The translations under genes and the position numbers were made by a program. From the IMG/VR virus record IMGVR_UViG_3300009285_003348, positions 1 through 45,727 of that record: a stretch of DNA of 45,727 nucleotides, one strand, 5' to 3'. This DNA comes from a virus. Shown here piece by piece: positions 24,291 through 33,687 of this stretch (positions are counted from its first letter, which is position 1; the number at the start of each line of letters is the position of its first letter). The notes below the pieces were generated by a model. That model was not told the origin of the DNA. It saw only the letters and a list, made by a program, of their open reading frames with translations, and did not search any database.

Positions 24291-25459
24291 AAGATAGAAG
24301 ACTGAAGATACTCTGGTCGAGTAATGCCTCGTTCGTGCCCAGTGGCTACGGGGTATTTACTAGAGACCTGCTTTACAGGCTGTTGAAGGATGGGTGGGAT
24401 GTAGCTGAAAGTGCTTTTGTGGGGCTGGAGGGAGCACCTATAACTCTGGAGGGATTGAAGATTTATCCTAAACTAAACGAACCATTTGGAACCGATTCAA
24501 TGTTTGCCAACAGTAAACACTTCCAGGCAGATGTTACTTTTGCCATGCAAGACATCTGGACACTAAATCCACAGATACTAAACCAAATTCCCCGATGGAT
24601 TCCTTATCTCCCAATAGACCAAGAGCCTATCTCTGCTGGAATATTACAAAATTTGAAGTTTGCTTACAGAATTATTACTTTTTCCAGATATGGCCAAAAG
24701 GCACTAGAAAGAGAAGGATTTACTTCTACATTGATACTTGAAGGAACAGATACAGATATATTCAAACCACAAGACAAGATCATGTGTAGGCAGAAATTTT
24801 CCATACCAGAGGGGGCCTTTGTGTTTGGGCAGATTGGAGCCAATAAAGAAAACCCATCAAGAAAGGGGTGGCAACAGTCCTTAGAAGCTTTTAGGATGTT
24901 CCACGACAAACACCCAGAGGCGTTGTACTTTTATCAGACCAATCAGTTCCAGCCGGGAAATTTCCCCATGGCTGAATATGCCAAGTATCTAGGGATACTT
25001 CCACAAGTTATGACCATGGAACCCTACATGGGGACCGTTCATGCAGGAAGCACTGTAATGTCGGAGCTTATTAATTCCTTTGATGTCCTACTTCATCCCT
25101 CAATGACTGAAGGGTTTGGTTTACTGATTATTGAGAGCCAAGCCTGTGGTATTCCTCCGATTGTAAACAACTGCCATTCACAACCTGAGTTGGTTATTCC
25201 TGGTGTCTCAGGAGAGATTTGTGAACCAGCATATAAACACTTTTCATCAGCGGGGGGATTCTGGTATGCCGCAGACACAAATTCTCTTTATGACAAAATG
25301 GAAACACTGTTTAGGGCTGACAGAAAAAAGATGGGTGAAGCAGGGAGAAAAAATGTATTAGAAAATTACGACATTAACAAGCTAGTAAAAGACCAGTGGA
25401 TTCCCCTGTTGTCTGATCTTCAAGAAGAACTACTCCCCCCTGCTATAATAAATAAGTAA
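24266..25459 (+). CDS. GT-B glycosyltransferase, GT4/GT1 superfamily
   Basis: 397 residues, strong SD AGGAGGT at the end of the previous gene. N-terminal SSNASFVPSGYGVFTRDLL is a donor/acceptor-loop pattern, and the C-terminal EGFGLLIIESQACGIPPI is the GT4 signature (ExFG...E nucleotide-sugar site). Normal length, no transmembrane segment. It probably uses the phage-made nucleotide sugar. The acceptor could be virion proteins or host surface glycans. Confidence 0.9.
   Translation: MARSVSEVKDRRLKILWSSNASFVPSGYGVFTRDLLYRLLKDGWDVAESAFVGLEGAPITLEGLKIYPKLNEPFGTDSMFANSKHFQADVTFAMQDIWTLNPQILNQIPRWIPYLPIDQEPISAGILQNLKFAYRIITFSRYGQKALEREGFTSTLILEGTDTDIFKPQDKIMCRQKFSIPEGAFVFGQIGANKENPSRKGWQQSLEAFRMFHDKHPEALYFYQTNQFQPGNFPMAEYAKYLGILPQVMTMEPYMGTVHAGSTVMSELINSFDVLLHPSMTEGFGLLIIESQACGIPPIVNNCHSQPELVIPGVSGEICEPAYKHFSSAGGFWYAADTNSLYDKMETLFRADRKKMGEAGRKNVLENYDINKLVKDQWIPLLSDLQEELLPPAIINK
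25441..25449 (+). promoter_or_regulatory. Extended -10 promoter candidate
   Basis: TGCTATAAT is a perfect extended -10 element at the end of the GT4 gene, 37 bases before the next start (TTG 25487). No -35 box was recognised. A TTG mini-frame of six codons (25468-25485) overlaps the AAGGAGGTGG Shine-Dalgarno downstream. Confidence 0.4.
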
Positions 25460-25486
25460 TTTTATTATTGAAGGAGGTGGATTAAT

Positions 25487-25780
25487 TTGCAACCAGTATC
25501 GGGATATAATTGGAAAGCTATTTCTGGTGGAGTTGGAACGGCAGTTTTGGCTGCTAGACCAGCCACACTAGAACGCGTAGTCCTACCAGGAACCTTTGTT
25601 GGAACGCTAGTATTACACGATGCGGCAGCCACAGACGGAACAACTTCTACATCTGCAATCATTACAGTACCTATTCCTGCCTCTGTTCTTTTCCAAACAA
25701 TTGACTTAGGTATACAGTGTCGAAAAGGGCTTGTTTATGAAGCTACCGGGACTCCGTTAGCCGTTGTCTGTTGGACCTAA
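25487..25780 (+). CDS. Small beta-barrel virion protein
   Basis: 97 residues from TTG, supported by AAGGAGGTGG 8 bases upstream. All-beta pattern with a conserved-looking VLPGTFVGTLVLHDAAATDGTT core, typical of small phage head-tail or decoration proteins made of one beta sandwich. The same fold seems present at the C-termini of the 16070 and 26016 proteins. No catalytic motif. Confidence 0.6.
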   Translation: MQPVSGYNWKAISGGVGTAVLAARPATLERVVLPGTFVGTLVLHDAAATDGTTSTSAIITVPIPASVLFQTIDLGIQCRKGLVYEATGTPLAVVCWT

Positions 25781-25812
25781 TCGCATCTCGACTGGTGCGG
25801 TATACTTAAAAT

Positions 25813-26013
25813 ATGGATATAAAGCCAACAGCTTCGGTTATTGATGTTAAACCCATAACCCAAGCTAAAGACGTATTGGCTAACCAAGCAATTGCCAGTG
25901 GTAAAACGGAAAAGTTTTATTCAGTAACCAGCGTTGCTGGACAACCAATGGGCTTATTACTGGCTCTTACATACAAAGAAGGTTTTACCGTTAGTTCAAG
26001 TAAATCATTCTAA
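25813..26013 (+). CDS. Small hypothetical protein in tail region
   Basis: 66 residues. N-terminal repeat-like SVIDVKPITQAKDV, then a beta-rich end. Two bases separate it from the next gene. GGTATACT at about 25799 resembles a -10 box. Function unknown. Confidence 0.5.
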   Translation: MDIKPTASVIDVKPITQAKDVLANQAIASGKTEKFYSVTSVAGQPMGLLLALTYKEGFTVSSSKSF

Positions 26014-26015
26014 AC

Positions 26016-26630
26016 ATGGCATTTATAAAAATAAACGAAGGAACACAGTCTGCTATAAATACCCAAACGGTGGGTACAGTAGAAACTCAGGTAATAAGGC
26101 TTGATATGGGCAGTGGAACTGTGGCGGGAGCATTTACTGGCACTTTGGGTGCAGTGACTAACCTGGCAGGGGGAACCATAACTTCGGTTGTAAATTTGGT
26201 TGGTGGTACCATTACCAGGATTAATGGAGGAACAATGATTGCCAATATGAATTCAGGCACCTTGAACGTGGGAACTGTTGTGAACAATGGGGGAACGGTA
26301 ATTGCAGACACTTATACCTTTAGGCACGGAGATGAATTCTCTACTGTGGTTTCGAGTGGTACGAGCACTCTGGGAACAATAAAGGCTGCCGTGTCAGGAT
26401 CAGCTATTTATGTCACCGATATCATTATGTCGGTGGGAACCCCATCAAACGTGACCATTGCTAGTGGAGGAACGTCTACTCCGCTTATTGGCTCAATCCA
26501 ACTCAACACTTACGGTGGATTAGTTTCTAATTTCAGAATTCCAATAAGAACCGCCGCGGGAAGTGCCCTGGTATATCAGCAATCTGCAAATGGTCCACTG
26601 ACAATAACGGTTAATGGATACGTGGATTAA
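26016..26630 (+). CDS. Gly-Thr-rich fibre-like protein
   Basis: 204 residues. Residues about 20-105 are regular strand-turn repeats (NLAGGTITSVVNLVGGTIT, NGGTMIANMNSGTLNVGTV). The C-terminal 100 residues form a beta-sandwich-like domain with SNFRIPIRTAAGSALVYQQS. It begins with ATG two bases after the previous stop. Same architecture as 16070 and likely a fibre or decoration protein; threonines could be modified. Confidence 0.6.
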   Translation: MAFIKINEGTQSAINTQTVGTVETQVIRLDMGSGTVAGAFTGTLGAVTNLAGGTITSVVNLVGGTITRINGGTMIANMNSGTLNVGTVVNNGGTVIADTYTFRHGDEFSTVVSSGTSTLGTIKAAVSGSAIYVTDIIMSVGTPSNVTIASGGTSTPLIGSIQLNTYGGLVSNFRIPIRTAAGSALVYQQSANGPLTITVNGYVD

Positions 26631-26632
26631 GT

Positions 26633-27217
26633 ATGGCAACAATTGGTACTTTTGCTTTAGTGTCAGACTCTTATGACGGTAGGGATAACTATAGTGGTGA
26701 TACCTGGCCTCCGCCAATTGTCAGTTCTGAAACAGTGCAAATACAATGTTCATGTGGTAAAAATGGATCATCACCTCTTTATAGTGAATCCAGGGCCTTT
26801 TTTGCTTTCAATACTTCAACCATCCCAGATGAATCACTAATTTTGTCTGGGACTTTACAATTCTGGATTAATAGCAAAGATACAAGCCTAAGCAATTCTG
26901 CCATAATTGTCGTTCCTTGTGTCGCGGGAGGGGCTACTTATACTTTCACTAATTTAGGTTCAGCAAACGGAACAAATGCTGCCACGGGTGCTTATACAAG
27001 CATAAACCTGGATGTGGCAACCAATCCCATCAACAAGGCAGGTACCACTGGGCTTGGTTTAATGGAATGGCACAGATTTGTTAATAGTGCCCCCGGCTCC
27101 ATAGCCGCAAGTGCATTTACTATTTCCGATGCTGGTGATGCAACAAATCAACCCGCAAAATTGATTGTTGTGTATGACAATGCTACTGGGTTAGATACAA
27201 CTGCTAAAATGTGGTAA
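26633..27217 (+). CDS. Virion surface protein, DNRLRE-like beta domain
   Basis: 194 residues. RAFFAFNTSTIPDESLILSG resembles the DNRLRE/carbohydrate-binding beta-sandwich pattern (F-x-F-D/N-x-S-x-I-P). The rest is beta-rich, ending KLIVVYDN. Likely a tail or decoration protein that binds glycans. No enzymatic residues seen. Confidence 0.55.
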   Translation: MATIGTFALVSDSYDGRDNYSGDTWPPPIVSSETVQIQCSCGKNGSSPLYSESRAFFAFNTSTIPDESLILSGTLQFWINSKDTSLSNSAIIVVPCVAGGATYTFTNLGSANGTNAATGAYTSINLDVATNPINKAGTTGLGLMEWHRFVNSAPGSIAASAFTISDAGDATNQPAKLIVVYDNATGLDTTAKMW

Positions 27218-27221
27218 CAAT

Positions 27222-28355
27222 ATGATAATCAGAGTAGAAAACAACTTAACAGAAAAAGCTCCCCAGACATTTCTTACCAATCCTGAGTCTGCCGGGACAA
27301 GTGTTCTTCGTTGGAAAAACCCTGCTGGCTTCGGGGCAAGCTGGGCGATACAGTTGGGAGAGACAGGAGAAGAACAATCGGAAATAGTCATTCTTTCTTC
27401 AGATACTCCGGCCGGTACTGCAGGGACCATTACAGCAAACGACCTCTACCATCACCCTGCTGATACACCAATCTATGGCATAAAATATAATCAGGTTGTA
27501 TTCGAGAAGTCTACAGCCGGAACAGCGGGAACAGCTAGCCCCATTACTGACGGAACTGTTACGATTCAGGCAGATAGCAAATACACTATTTTTGATGACA
27601 CCACGGGAACCTCCACAGATGCCTGGAAAACTTATTTCAGGAATTCGGTTTTGGGGGTAAATACCACCGAATCGGACTGGATTACTTCAACGGGGTTTAG
27701 TTTTTACTCCTTAGCCAAGTTGAGAGAGAGGGTTAAAGATAAGCTGTGGAAAGCAGATTACTTAACAGATGATATGGTTAATAACTGGATTAACGAATGG
27801 CAGGAAAGAATGAGAAACACAGCCGTATCTGTGAATCAAGACTATGCGTTGGGAACAGCAGATGTGGCATTTGGCACCAATGGATTGGGAACAATTACCA
27901 CGGCTAATTTTAAAGATTTGCGTAGAGTAGATATTACATACAATGGATCAAACTATTATCTGGCGGGTAAAATTTCATCCAACCAATATCTTACAGATCA
28001 GGTGTTTGATGAGAGTATGCCAAAAATATATATGGCTGGAGAAAATGTATTTGGGGTTAAACCTTCGTCAAGCGCAGGGACGGCCAGACTTTCCTTCTAT
28101 ACCCTAGTTAACCCTCTAACAAGCGATGCTGATGAGATTCCAGTTTCAATGCGGGGGTACACTTCTTCGTTTGTAAACTACGCCTATAGCCAAGCCTTGT
28201 TCAAAGACGGAAAGTCGGAAGATGCTAAAGCTGTGTGGGCTTCAGCCTTGGCCGAAATGGAAAGATTCAAAACAGAACTCAGTCCCAGGGGAAAGCTCGG
28301 AATTGATTACATTCGATATGTTGAGCCACTCTCCGCAGAGGAAGGCTGCGTATGA
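27222..28355 (+). CDS. Head-to-tail adaptor / tail tubular A-like protein
   Basis: 377 residues. The N-terminal 140 residues form a beta domain with GT runs. From about 165 comes an adaptor-like part: YSLAKLRERVKDKLWKADYLTDDMVNNWINEW, then beta strands, and a C-terminal helical pair (NYAYSQALFKDGKSEDAKAVW and AEMERFKTELSPR) typical of phage adaptor proteins. It would dock on the portal. The N-terminal domain is an unusual extension. The next gene starts one base after its stop. Confidence 0.65.
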   Translation: MIIRVENNLTEKAPQTFLTNPESAGTSVLRWKNPAGFGASWAIQLGETGEEQSEIVILSSDTPAGTAGTITANDLYHHPADTPIYGIKYNQVVFEKSTAGTAGTASPITDGTVTIQADSKYTIFDDTTGTSTDAWKTYFRNSVLGVNTTESDWITSTGFSFYSLAKLRERVKDKLWKADYLTDDMVNNWINEWQERMRNTAVSVNQDYALGTADVAFGTNGLGTITTANFKDLRRVDITYNGSNYYLAGKISSNQYLTDQVFDESMPKIYMAGENVFGVKPSSSAGTARLSFYTLVNPLTSDADEIPVSMRGYTSSFVNYAYSQALFKDGKSEDAKAVWASALAEMERFKTELSPRGKLGIDYIRYVEPLSAEEGCV

Positions 28356-28356
28356 C

Positions 28357-29760
28357 ATGTCCAGACTTAGGTGTTTTACCCTCGGGGGATTAAATCAATA
28401 CTTAAACCCATTTCTTCACAAAGAGGGAGAATTGATTCAGGCAGTTAATGTTCAGAATTATCCAGCCTACGCAAAGACCAAAAGACCCGGGTATGGAACC
28501 TATTTGGCCGCAGTTGGGACAAGCCCAATAGACGCCCTGTTTGACTGGCATAAAGATGACGGGACCACTTTCTGGAATTATGCTTTCAGTGGAGGTACAT
28601 TGTTTTATTCTACCCAGGGAACGAGTGCATGGACTGTTTGTGGAAACGGGACGTTAACAAGTGGGGTGCAAATAGGACACGGAGTATTGGAAAATACCAT
28701 GTTGGTTGGGGATGGAGTTTTAGCAACAAGACATACGACTAACGGAACAAGCTTTACTGACACTACTGGAGCACCCCTATCAAGGTTGTTTTGTGATTAC
28801 CAGGGAAGGATGCACGCATTTGGCACGGGGTCTGATGATTTTTATTCAACTACGGGATCTCCTACGGACTGGGTGTCTGACTCTAGTTCGTACCACATTC
28901 ACGGTCCAGGCAAAGGAAACGCACTATTTAAGGTGGGAGACAGACTAATTTTGAGCAAAAATTCAGGTAACATGTTTCGATGGGATGGGTATACGCTGGT
29001 TGATCTGGTTACAAACCAGGGACCGACTTCATCAGCCTCGATTGGAAGTATTGACGACTACAAAATCTGGCCGACAAGAAGGGGTGCTTTTGGTTATGAG
29101 GGAGCCGTCCCAACTCTAATTTCAAATGCCGTTAATAGACAATTTTATAATGATCTGGGGACTCCGATTCCTGGTACTTCTTTTGAAAGATTGGTTGGAG
29201 AATCGTATAAGTATGATTACTACCTTGCGGCAGGGACCTCCATGGCAGAAGACCTTACTGGAGAGACAGTAACAAACTGTGTCATGCAATACGACTACAA
29301 GTATGACCTGTGGTTTAATCACAGTTTCGCCCACTTCCCAACGGCCATGCACACCTTTAAAGATGAAAATGGAAATGATCAAATGATATTTGGCGATTCG
29401 TCAGGCCAGTGTTATCTTTTTGGTGGAACATACACCAGCGATGCTGGTCAACCCATTCATGCAGTAATGGGTGGAGTGCTTCACTTTGGATCACCAGAAA
29501 GCCAAAATAAGCTGAACTACATCTGGGCGTTTGGAAATCCTGGCTGTCAGGCGCATATCCAAGTGGCTCTTTCGGACTCCTTTACTAAGGGTAAAAAGAA
29601 ATGGATGAGCCTGGGAGACTTCTCTGACGGGGTGGCCGAAATGAGATTTCCACAAGACTCTTCAGGTAGATTACTCTTTTGGAGACTAAGCGAGTCGTCA
29701 ACTAATACAAGATTTACCTTTTACGGGTTCGTGATTGACGTTGATACTGAGGAGCACTAA
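28357..29760 (+). CDS. Beta-propeller-like tail nozzle protein (tail tubular B type)
   Basis: 467 residues from ATG at 28357 (MSRLRCFTLGGLNQY). A longer frame from 28222 would overlap the adaptor by 134 bases and is rejected. Many repeated aromatic strands (TTFWNYAFSGGTLFYST, KIWPTRRGAFGYEG, YKYDYYLAAGTS, QYDYKYDLWFNHSF) are consistent with a beta-propeller nozzle as in P22 gp10 or T7 gp12. Paired with the adaptor as in short-tailed phages. Confidence 0.65.
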   Translation: MSRLRCFTLGGLNQYLNPFLHKEGELIQAVNVQNYPAYAKTKRPGYGTYLAAVGTSPIDALFDWHKDDGTTFWNYAFSGGTLFYSTQGTSAWTVCGNGTLTSGVQIGHGVLENTMLVGDGVLATRHTTNGTSFTDTTGAPLSRLFCDYQGRMHAFGTGSDDFYSTTGSPTDWVSDSSSYHIHGPGKGNALFKVGDRLILSKNSGNMFRWDGYTLVDLVTNQGPTSSASIGSIDDYKIWPTRRGAFGYEGAVPTLISNAVNRQFYNDLGTPIPGTSFERLVGESYKYDYYLAAGTSMAEDLTGETVTNCVMQYDYKYDLWFNHSFAHFPTAMHTFKDENGNDQMIFGDSSGQCYLFGGTYTSDAGQPIHAVMGGVLHFGSPESQNKLNYIWAFGNPGCQAHIQVALSDSFTKGKKKWMSLGDFSDGVAEMRFPQDSSGRLLFWRLSESSTNTRFTFYGFVIDVDTEEH

Positions 29761-30428
29761 TGGATTATTCAGACATAGGACTAGATAAACACGGTCTTAA
29801 CATGAACAGACCCCTCAAGGGTCGTGAGTTCAATCAAACAATTAATACTGACATCCGAAACGAAAGGTCTCCCTATCTAAATCCAGTAGCAATTTCAAAG
29901 GGAAGCGTTCTTAGCACCAGCGGAGGAATAACTACACTAAGGGATACCACCGGGGGTACGATTTTATTCACAGTTGATCCCGACACGGGAACGGTTACGA
30001 TTGCTGGTGGGGTAGTAGTAAACCAAACGGTTAATATTGGGACTATTTATAATTCTAATTTTACAGGTACTTTGAGCAATTTGGGAACCCTTAACTTTGG
30101 TGTTGGTACCTTAGGTACTCTGCACAACAGCGTTTTAACTGGCGGTACCGTAAATGCCGTAGCTGGGACATTAGACAATGTTGTTCTTGGAAGCCAAAGC
30201 TCTCAGGGCGGAACAGTTATTCAAGCACTGTTAAATGCCTGTGCCATTGAAGGGGGAACCATTACTAGTGTAAAAATGACAGGAACACAATTGTTTGATG
30301 TCAATGCTGGGTCAGCGATCTTAGGAGCGGATGGTAACTTGGCACTTCAAACCTATGGTACTGGAATTATTATTTCAGCCAGACTTGGCGGGACCACCTT
30401 TCGTTTTACCCCCAGTGGAACTATATGA
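29760..30428 (+). CDS. Gly-Thr-rich fibre-like protein
   Basis: 222 residues, starting on the last base of the nozzle stop codon. Residues 1-60 form a non-repetitive head-binding-like part. 60-190 are strand-turn repeats (FTGTLSNLGTLNFGVGTLGTL, GGTVNAVAGTLDNVVLG), probably a beta-helical shaft. The short C-terminus has LGGTTFRFTPSGT. A short tail fibre is the best guess. Confidence 0.6.
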   Translation: MDYSDIGLDKHGLNMNRPLKGREFNQTINTDIRNERSPYLNPVAISKGSVLSTSGGITTLRDTTGGTILFTVDPDTGTVTIAGGVVVNQTVNIGTIYNSNFTGTLSNLGTLNFGVGTLGTLHNSVLTGGTVNAVAGTLDNVVLGSQSSQGGTVIQALLNACAIEGGTITSVKMTGTQLFDVNAGSAILGADGNLALQTYGTGIIISARLGGTTFRFTPSGTI

Positions 30429-30471
30429 TGATTGTTATGTCTGATAAAATAAATTCAAGAGATCTTTAATT

Positions 30472-31356
30472 ATGGCCCAATATACAGTTCCAGAACAATA
30501 CGCAGGTAAATCAATAAGGCAATTGGCTCAGGGTGGCTTTGACCCTACCGTTTACATGAGCGGTGAAGAACTGTCGCGACAATTGGGAGTCGGATGGGAA
30601 ACGCCTCTTACGGCAGGGCAAACATTATCTACAAGTTGGAACGATACTGGACATGGTGATTATGGTCTTTTGAAATATTTCAATCCAGTTACGGCTGCTT
30701 CTACTTTGGCTGAATCTCAAAAGCAAATGAATGAAGCACTGGCTCCAGCCATTAATTCTCTCGAATCGTCTAAACCAATCACTCAACAACTATATGCTCA
30801 ACAGGCAGAAAACCTGAAACAGACTTCCTCTAACATAGAAAAGAGATATGATGCTCTTTTGTCTTCGCTGGTAGGGGAAGAGAAGAGAACGGAAAACGAT
30901 ATTGGTTTGGCTACTAGCAGAGAGTGGGGCAAAAGAGGAATTTCGTTATCTTCTGGAGCCTATGACGAAGCCTTACTAGAAAAGTATAAACCCACAAGAG
31001 AATATTACTCTGGATTAACACAACAGACTGGAGTTGCCAGAGAGGGTGATCTCATGAAAATATCCCAGGCATTGGCATTAAACCCAATTGAATTACAGGG
31101 TGCATTAAATAGTATTCAACAGGCCATTGCTGCCATCCAAACAGGAGGAGCTAAAGATGCCATTTCTAATTCTATTAATCAATCACAATTCCAGGCCAGT
31201 ATTGACCAAAAGAATAAAGAATTAGCACAAGCCATGGAAATATCAAAAAGAGAACAAGACTACATGAATCCATATTATCGTGCTTATGCCCAGTCGTTGT
31301 CTGGAAGCAACTCCAAGTGGGACCCTTCTTCTAATTCCTGGGTACCAATTGTATGA
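30472..31356 (+). CDS. Internal virion / DNA-injection protein (helical)
   Basis: 294 residues. The first 85 residues are mixed; the rest is long amphipathic helix (NSLESSKPITQQLYAQQAENL, IEKRYDALLSSLVGEEKR). The composition (Gln/Ser/Ala-rich, no enzymatic motif) and position before a second large internal-type protein and a transglycosylase match podovirus ejection proteins. ATGA overlap with the next gene. Confidence 0.6.
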   Translation: MAQYTVPEQYAGKSIRQLAQGGFDPTVYMSGEELSRQLGVGWETPLTAGQTLSTSWNDTGHGDYGLLKYFNPVTAASTLAESQKQMNEALAPAINSLESSKPITQQLYAQQAENLKQTSSNIEKRYDALLSSLVGEEKRTENDIGLATSREWGKRGISLSSGAYDEALLEKYKPTREYYSGLTQQTGVAREGDLMKISQALALNPIELQGALNSIQQAIAAIQTGGAKDAISNSINQSQFQASIDQKNKELAQAMEISKREQDYMNPYYRAYAQSLSGSNSKWDPSSNSWVPIV

Positions 31357-33032
31357 GAGTTTTTGATAGCAAAACTAACCAATTTATAGACATCTCTACA
31401 GATGAGTACGAGAAAAGGATTGCGGCCCGTAAAGCTCCAAGCCCAGAGAAACTGGTAACAGACGCTGCTTTAGATGCAAATACTCCAGGCGAAAAACTAG
31501 CCTCAGCAAAAGCTCTTCAGGATTTGGTTGCAGAAAGTGATATGCCAGCCTTGTTTGATCAGGTAACAAAGAATCCGCAATTAATGGCAAAAATTAGTGG
31601 TGGACAGCTTGAAATGTTGTCCAATTACGCTGTAAATATTAAAAAGGAAGATCTACCTAAGGACATGTCAGCTAGTCAGTTGGAATCTAACCAGGCAAAA
31701 ATAACAGGAGAAATGGCAATAAGGACACTGGAAGATCTTTATTTCTTTAATGAAAGAGGGCCGTTGGCCTACACCCAAAAGGGAGATCAATTCAGAAAAT
31801 CTGGACATATTGAGAACTTCCAAGCCAAGAATCAACCAGATTACAACCCAGAATTAAAAACATATCTGTCCCAACTGGGAAGCATGGGAGCAAGGTTGGC
31901 CAAGATGGGGGGAGACACGGGAAACATTGCCATTCAAGAGCAAGCCACGGCACTGAAGGGCTTAATGGGGGGTGGAGATATGACACTTACAGAAGCTCTT
32001 CAGGTTGACGCTGCTACCAGGAAAAAATTTGGATTGCCAGAAAGAGATATTAAAGCCGAGTTAATAGAACAAGGCAAAACTTCTACTACGACTGGTGATG
32101 GTAAGACCATAAACTACCCAGAGCTGTATTCTGGTAAAAAGTTTGTTCCTCAAATGAGCCAGCAAACAGAGATAATGAAGACCTTAACTCCACAGTCTTC
32201 CGCTCAACCCTCCGCACCATCAAGCACCACAGATGTTCCGTTCAAAGAATTGTCTGGGGCATTAGCACTGTTCCAAAAGAATCCATTTGTTGCGGCAACT
32301 ACCGGGGCGGTTGGACAAGCAGTTGACGATGCTTCTTTTGCCGCACAGCAAATAAACAAACCCTTTGCTGAAATGTCGCAAGAAGAAAAAGGCCGCTTGC
32401 AGAAATTAAATAGTCCAGGTTATTTTACTGAGCCGCTTAAGACTGCGGCTGGGTTTGGGATTGCCAAGCTGGGACAAAACGCTTTAGCTTCACTACTTAG
32501 TCCCATAAGTACAATTAAAAAATTATCTACTGGGGGGATTACTGACGTATTGGGGATGGGGCCAAACTTAAGCCAAGTTCCAGCTACTATTAATGCTACG
32601 GGGATTCCTCAATCCATGGCTAGAGATATGTCTTCTCAGGCAACGACAGAAACTTACGGAGCCTGGAATAAGGCAGTAAATACAGCAAAAGATATTTACT
32701 CAAACAAGAGTCAGTTGCCAGTTTCGGATGCAGTTACCAAGGCAGCAGGAATCGGAGCAAGAGCATGGAAATCAGGAGGAGAAGACCTGGCCTCTAAGGT
32801 GGCTGCTCCCGCTATGGAGTCAGAGCGTAAGGCTCTTACCAGCTTGGTAAAGGAAAGTAATCCATTATTCAAGTCGTTGTATAAACTGGCAGAAAAAGAG
32901 ATGAAACTTAAGGGTGGACTGGAAAAGAATAAGAATATTGTCTTGGGGTTGTTTAAGACCCTGGGAATGATTGGTGGTGGTATTTGGGCTACAAAAGAAA
33001 TAACTAATTCTTTAAGTGGAAAGGGAGAATAG
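31353..33032 (+). CDS. Large internal virion protein
   Basis: 559 residues, largely helical and Ala/Ser/Lys-rich, with Gly-Ala-rich stretches at about 310-400 that could be membrane-active, and a C-terminal hydrophobic segment (LGLFKTLGMIGGGIWATKEI). Such proteins are ejected with DNA to form a channel in the host envelope. No recognised enzyme domain. The lytic transglycosylase immediately downstream is probably its functional partner. Confidence 0.6.
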   Translation: MRVFDSKTNQFIDISTDEYEKRIAARKAPSPEKLVTDAALDANTPGEKLASAKALQDLVAESDMPALFDQVTKNPQLMAKISGGQLEMLSNYAVNIKKEDLPKDMSASQLESNQAKITGEMAIRTLEDLYFFNERGPLAYTQKGDQFRKSGHIENFQAKNQPDYNPELKTYLSQLGSMGARLAKMGGDTGNIAIQEQATALKGLMGGGDMTLTEALQVDAATRKKFGLPERDIKAELIEQGKTSTTTGDGKTINYPELYSGKKFVPQMSQQTEIMKTLTPQSSAQPSAPSSTTDVPFKELSGALALFQKNPFVAATTGAVGQAVDDASFAAQQINKPFAEMSQEEKGRLQKLNSPGYFTEPLKTAAGFGIAKLGQNALASLLSPISTIKKLSTGGITDVLGMGPNLSQVPATINATGIPQSMARDMSSQATTETYGAWNKAVNTAKDIYSNKSQLPVSDAVTKAAGIGARAWKSGGEDLASKVAAPAMESERKALTSLVKESNPLFKSLYKLAEKEMKLKGGLEKNKNIVLGLFKTLGMIGGGIWATKEITNSLSGKGE

Positions 33033-33033
33033 C

Positions 33034-33687
33034 ATGTCTGCTCTTGATACTGCCATTAAACAACTGGGCTACGATACCTCGCGCAAGTCGGCTCTGGAAA
33101 TTTTAATGGGGAATCCTCAGGATTCAGCAAAGATTCTTCAGGCCATAGCAATGTCAAGATCTGAAATTCCTCCTATGCAACTAGATTCGGTGGCTCAACC
33201 TGGACCGTCAGTTCCAATTGATACTACAGGGGCATTAGAACTCATTGCCAAACAACGACAGGCACAAGGGAATACTACCCCTGTTCCACAGCCAGTTCCA
33301 ACGCCAGCCCCTCCTATGTCGACTCAGCCAGGATTACCAGTTCGCACTCCTCCACCTGTAGCGCAACCAACAAGTGCAAGAGTGTTTAATCCAAATGCCC
33401 CACACGCCGCACTAATACAGAAATATTTCCCTGAGGATCAGTGGGCAAACGCCCAGGCGGTAATGATGGCCGAATCGGGTGGAAGGGCAGACGCAGTTGG
33501 AGACAATTTTCCAATAAGGGGTGAGGTCAGGCCTTCTTATGGACTGTTTCAAATAAGAACTTTTCCAGACAGACCGTCACCAGATCGGTTACAAGATCCA
33601 GAAGAAAATGTTAAATATGCAGCCTCAATGTTTTCCAAACAAGGATGGGGTCCTTGGACGGCGGCTAAGAAGTTAGGAATAATATGA
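33034..33687 (+). CDS. Virion-associated lytic transglycosylase (lysozyme-like)
   Basis: 217 residues from ATG at 33034 with AAGGGAG upstream; GTG at 33016 is rejected. The N-terminal helical part is followed by a Pro-rich linker (about 82-112) and a lysozyme-like domain (120-217): catalytic Glu147 in MMAESGGRADAVGDN and SYGLFQI (168-174), the SLT signature. Cleaves peptidoglycan, probably during DNA injection. It ends with WGPWTAAKKLGII as in many tail-associated lysins. ATGA overlap with the next gene. Confidence 0.85.
   Translation: MSALDTAIKQLGYDTSRKSALEILMGNPQDSAKILQAIAMSRSEIPPMQLDSVAQPGPSVPIDTTGALELIAKQRQAQGNTTPVPQPVPTPAPPMSTQPGLPVRTPPPVAQPTSARVFNPNAPHAALIQKYFPEDQWANAQAVMMAESGGRADAVGDNFPIRGEVRPSYGLFQIRTFPDRPSPDRLQDPEENVKYAASMFSKQGWGPWTAAKKLGII

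Noticed and set aside
28222-28356. Longer N-terminus for the nozzle gene
   Set aside because: It would overlap the adaptor gene by 134 bases; an ATG sits one base after the adaptor stop and gives a natural start.
16070-30428. Diversity-generating retroelement or variable repeat
   Set aside because: No reverse transcriptase gene, no adenine-specific variation and no template/variable repeat pair was seen; the repeats are protein-level.
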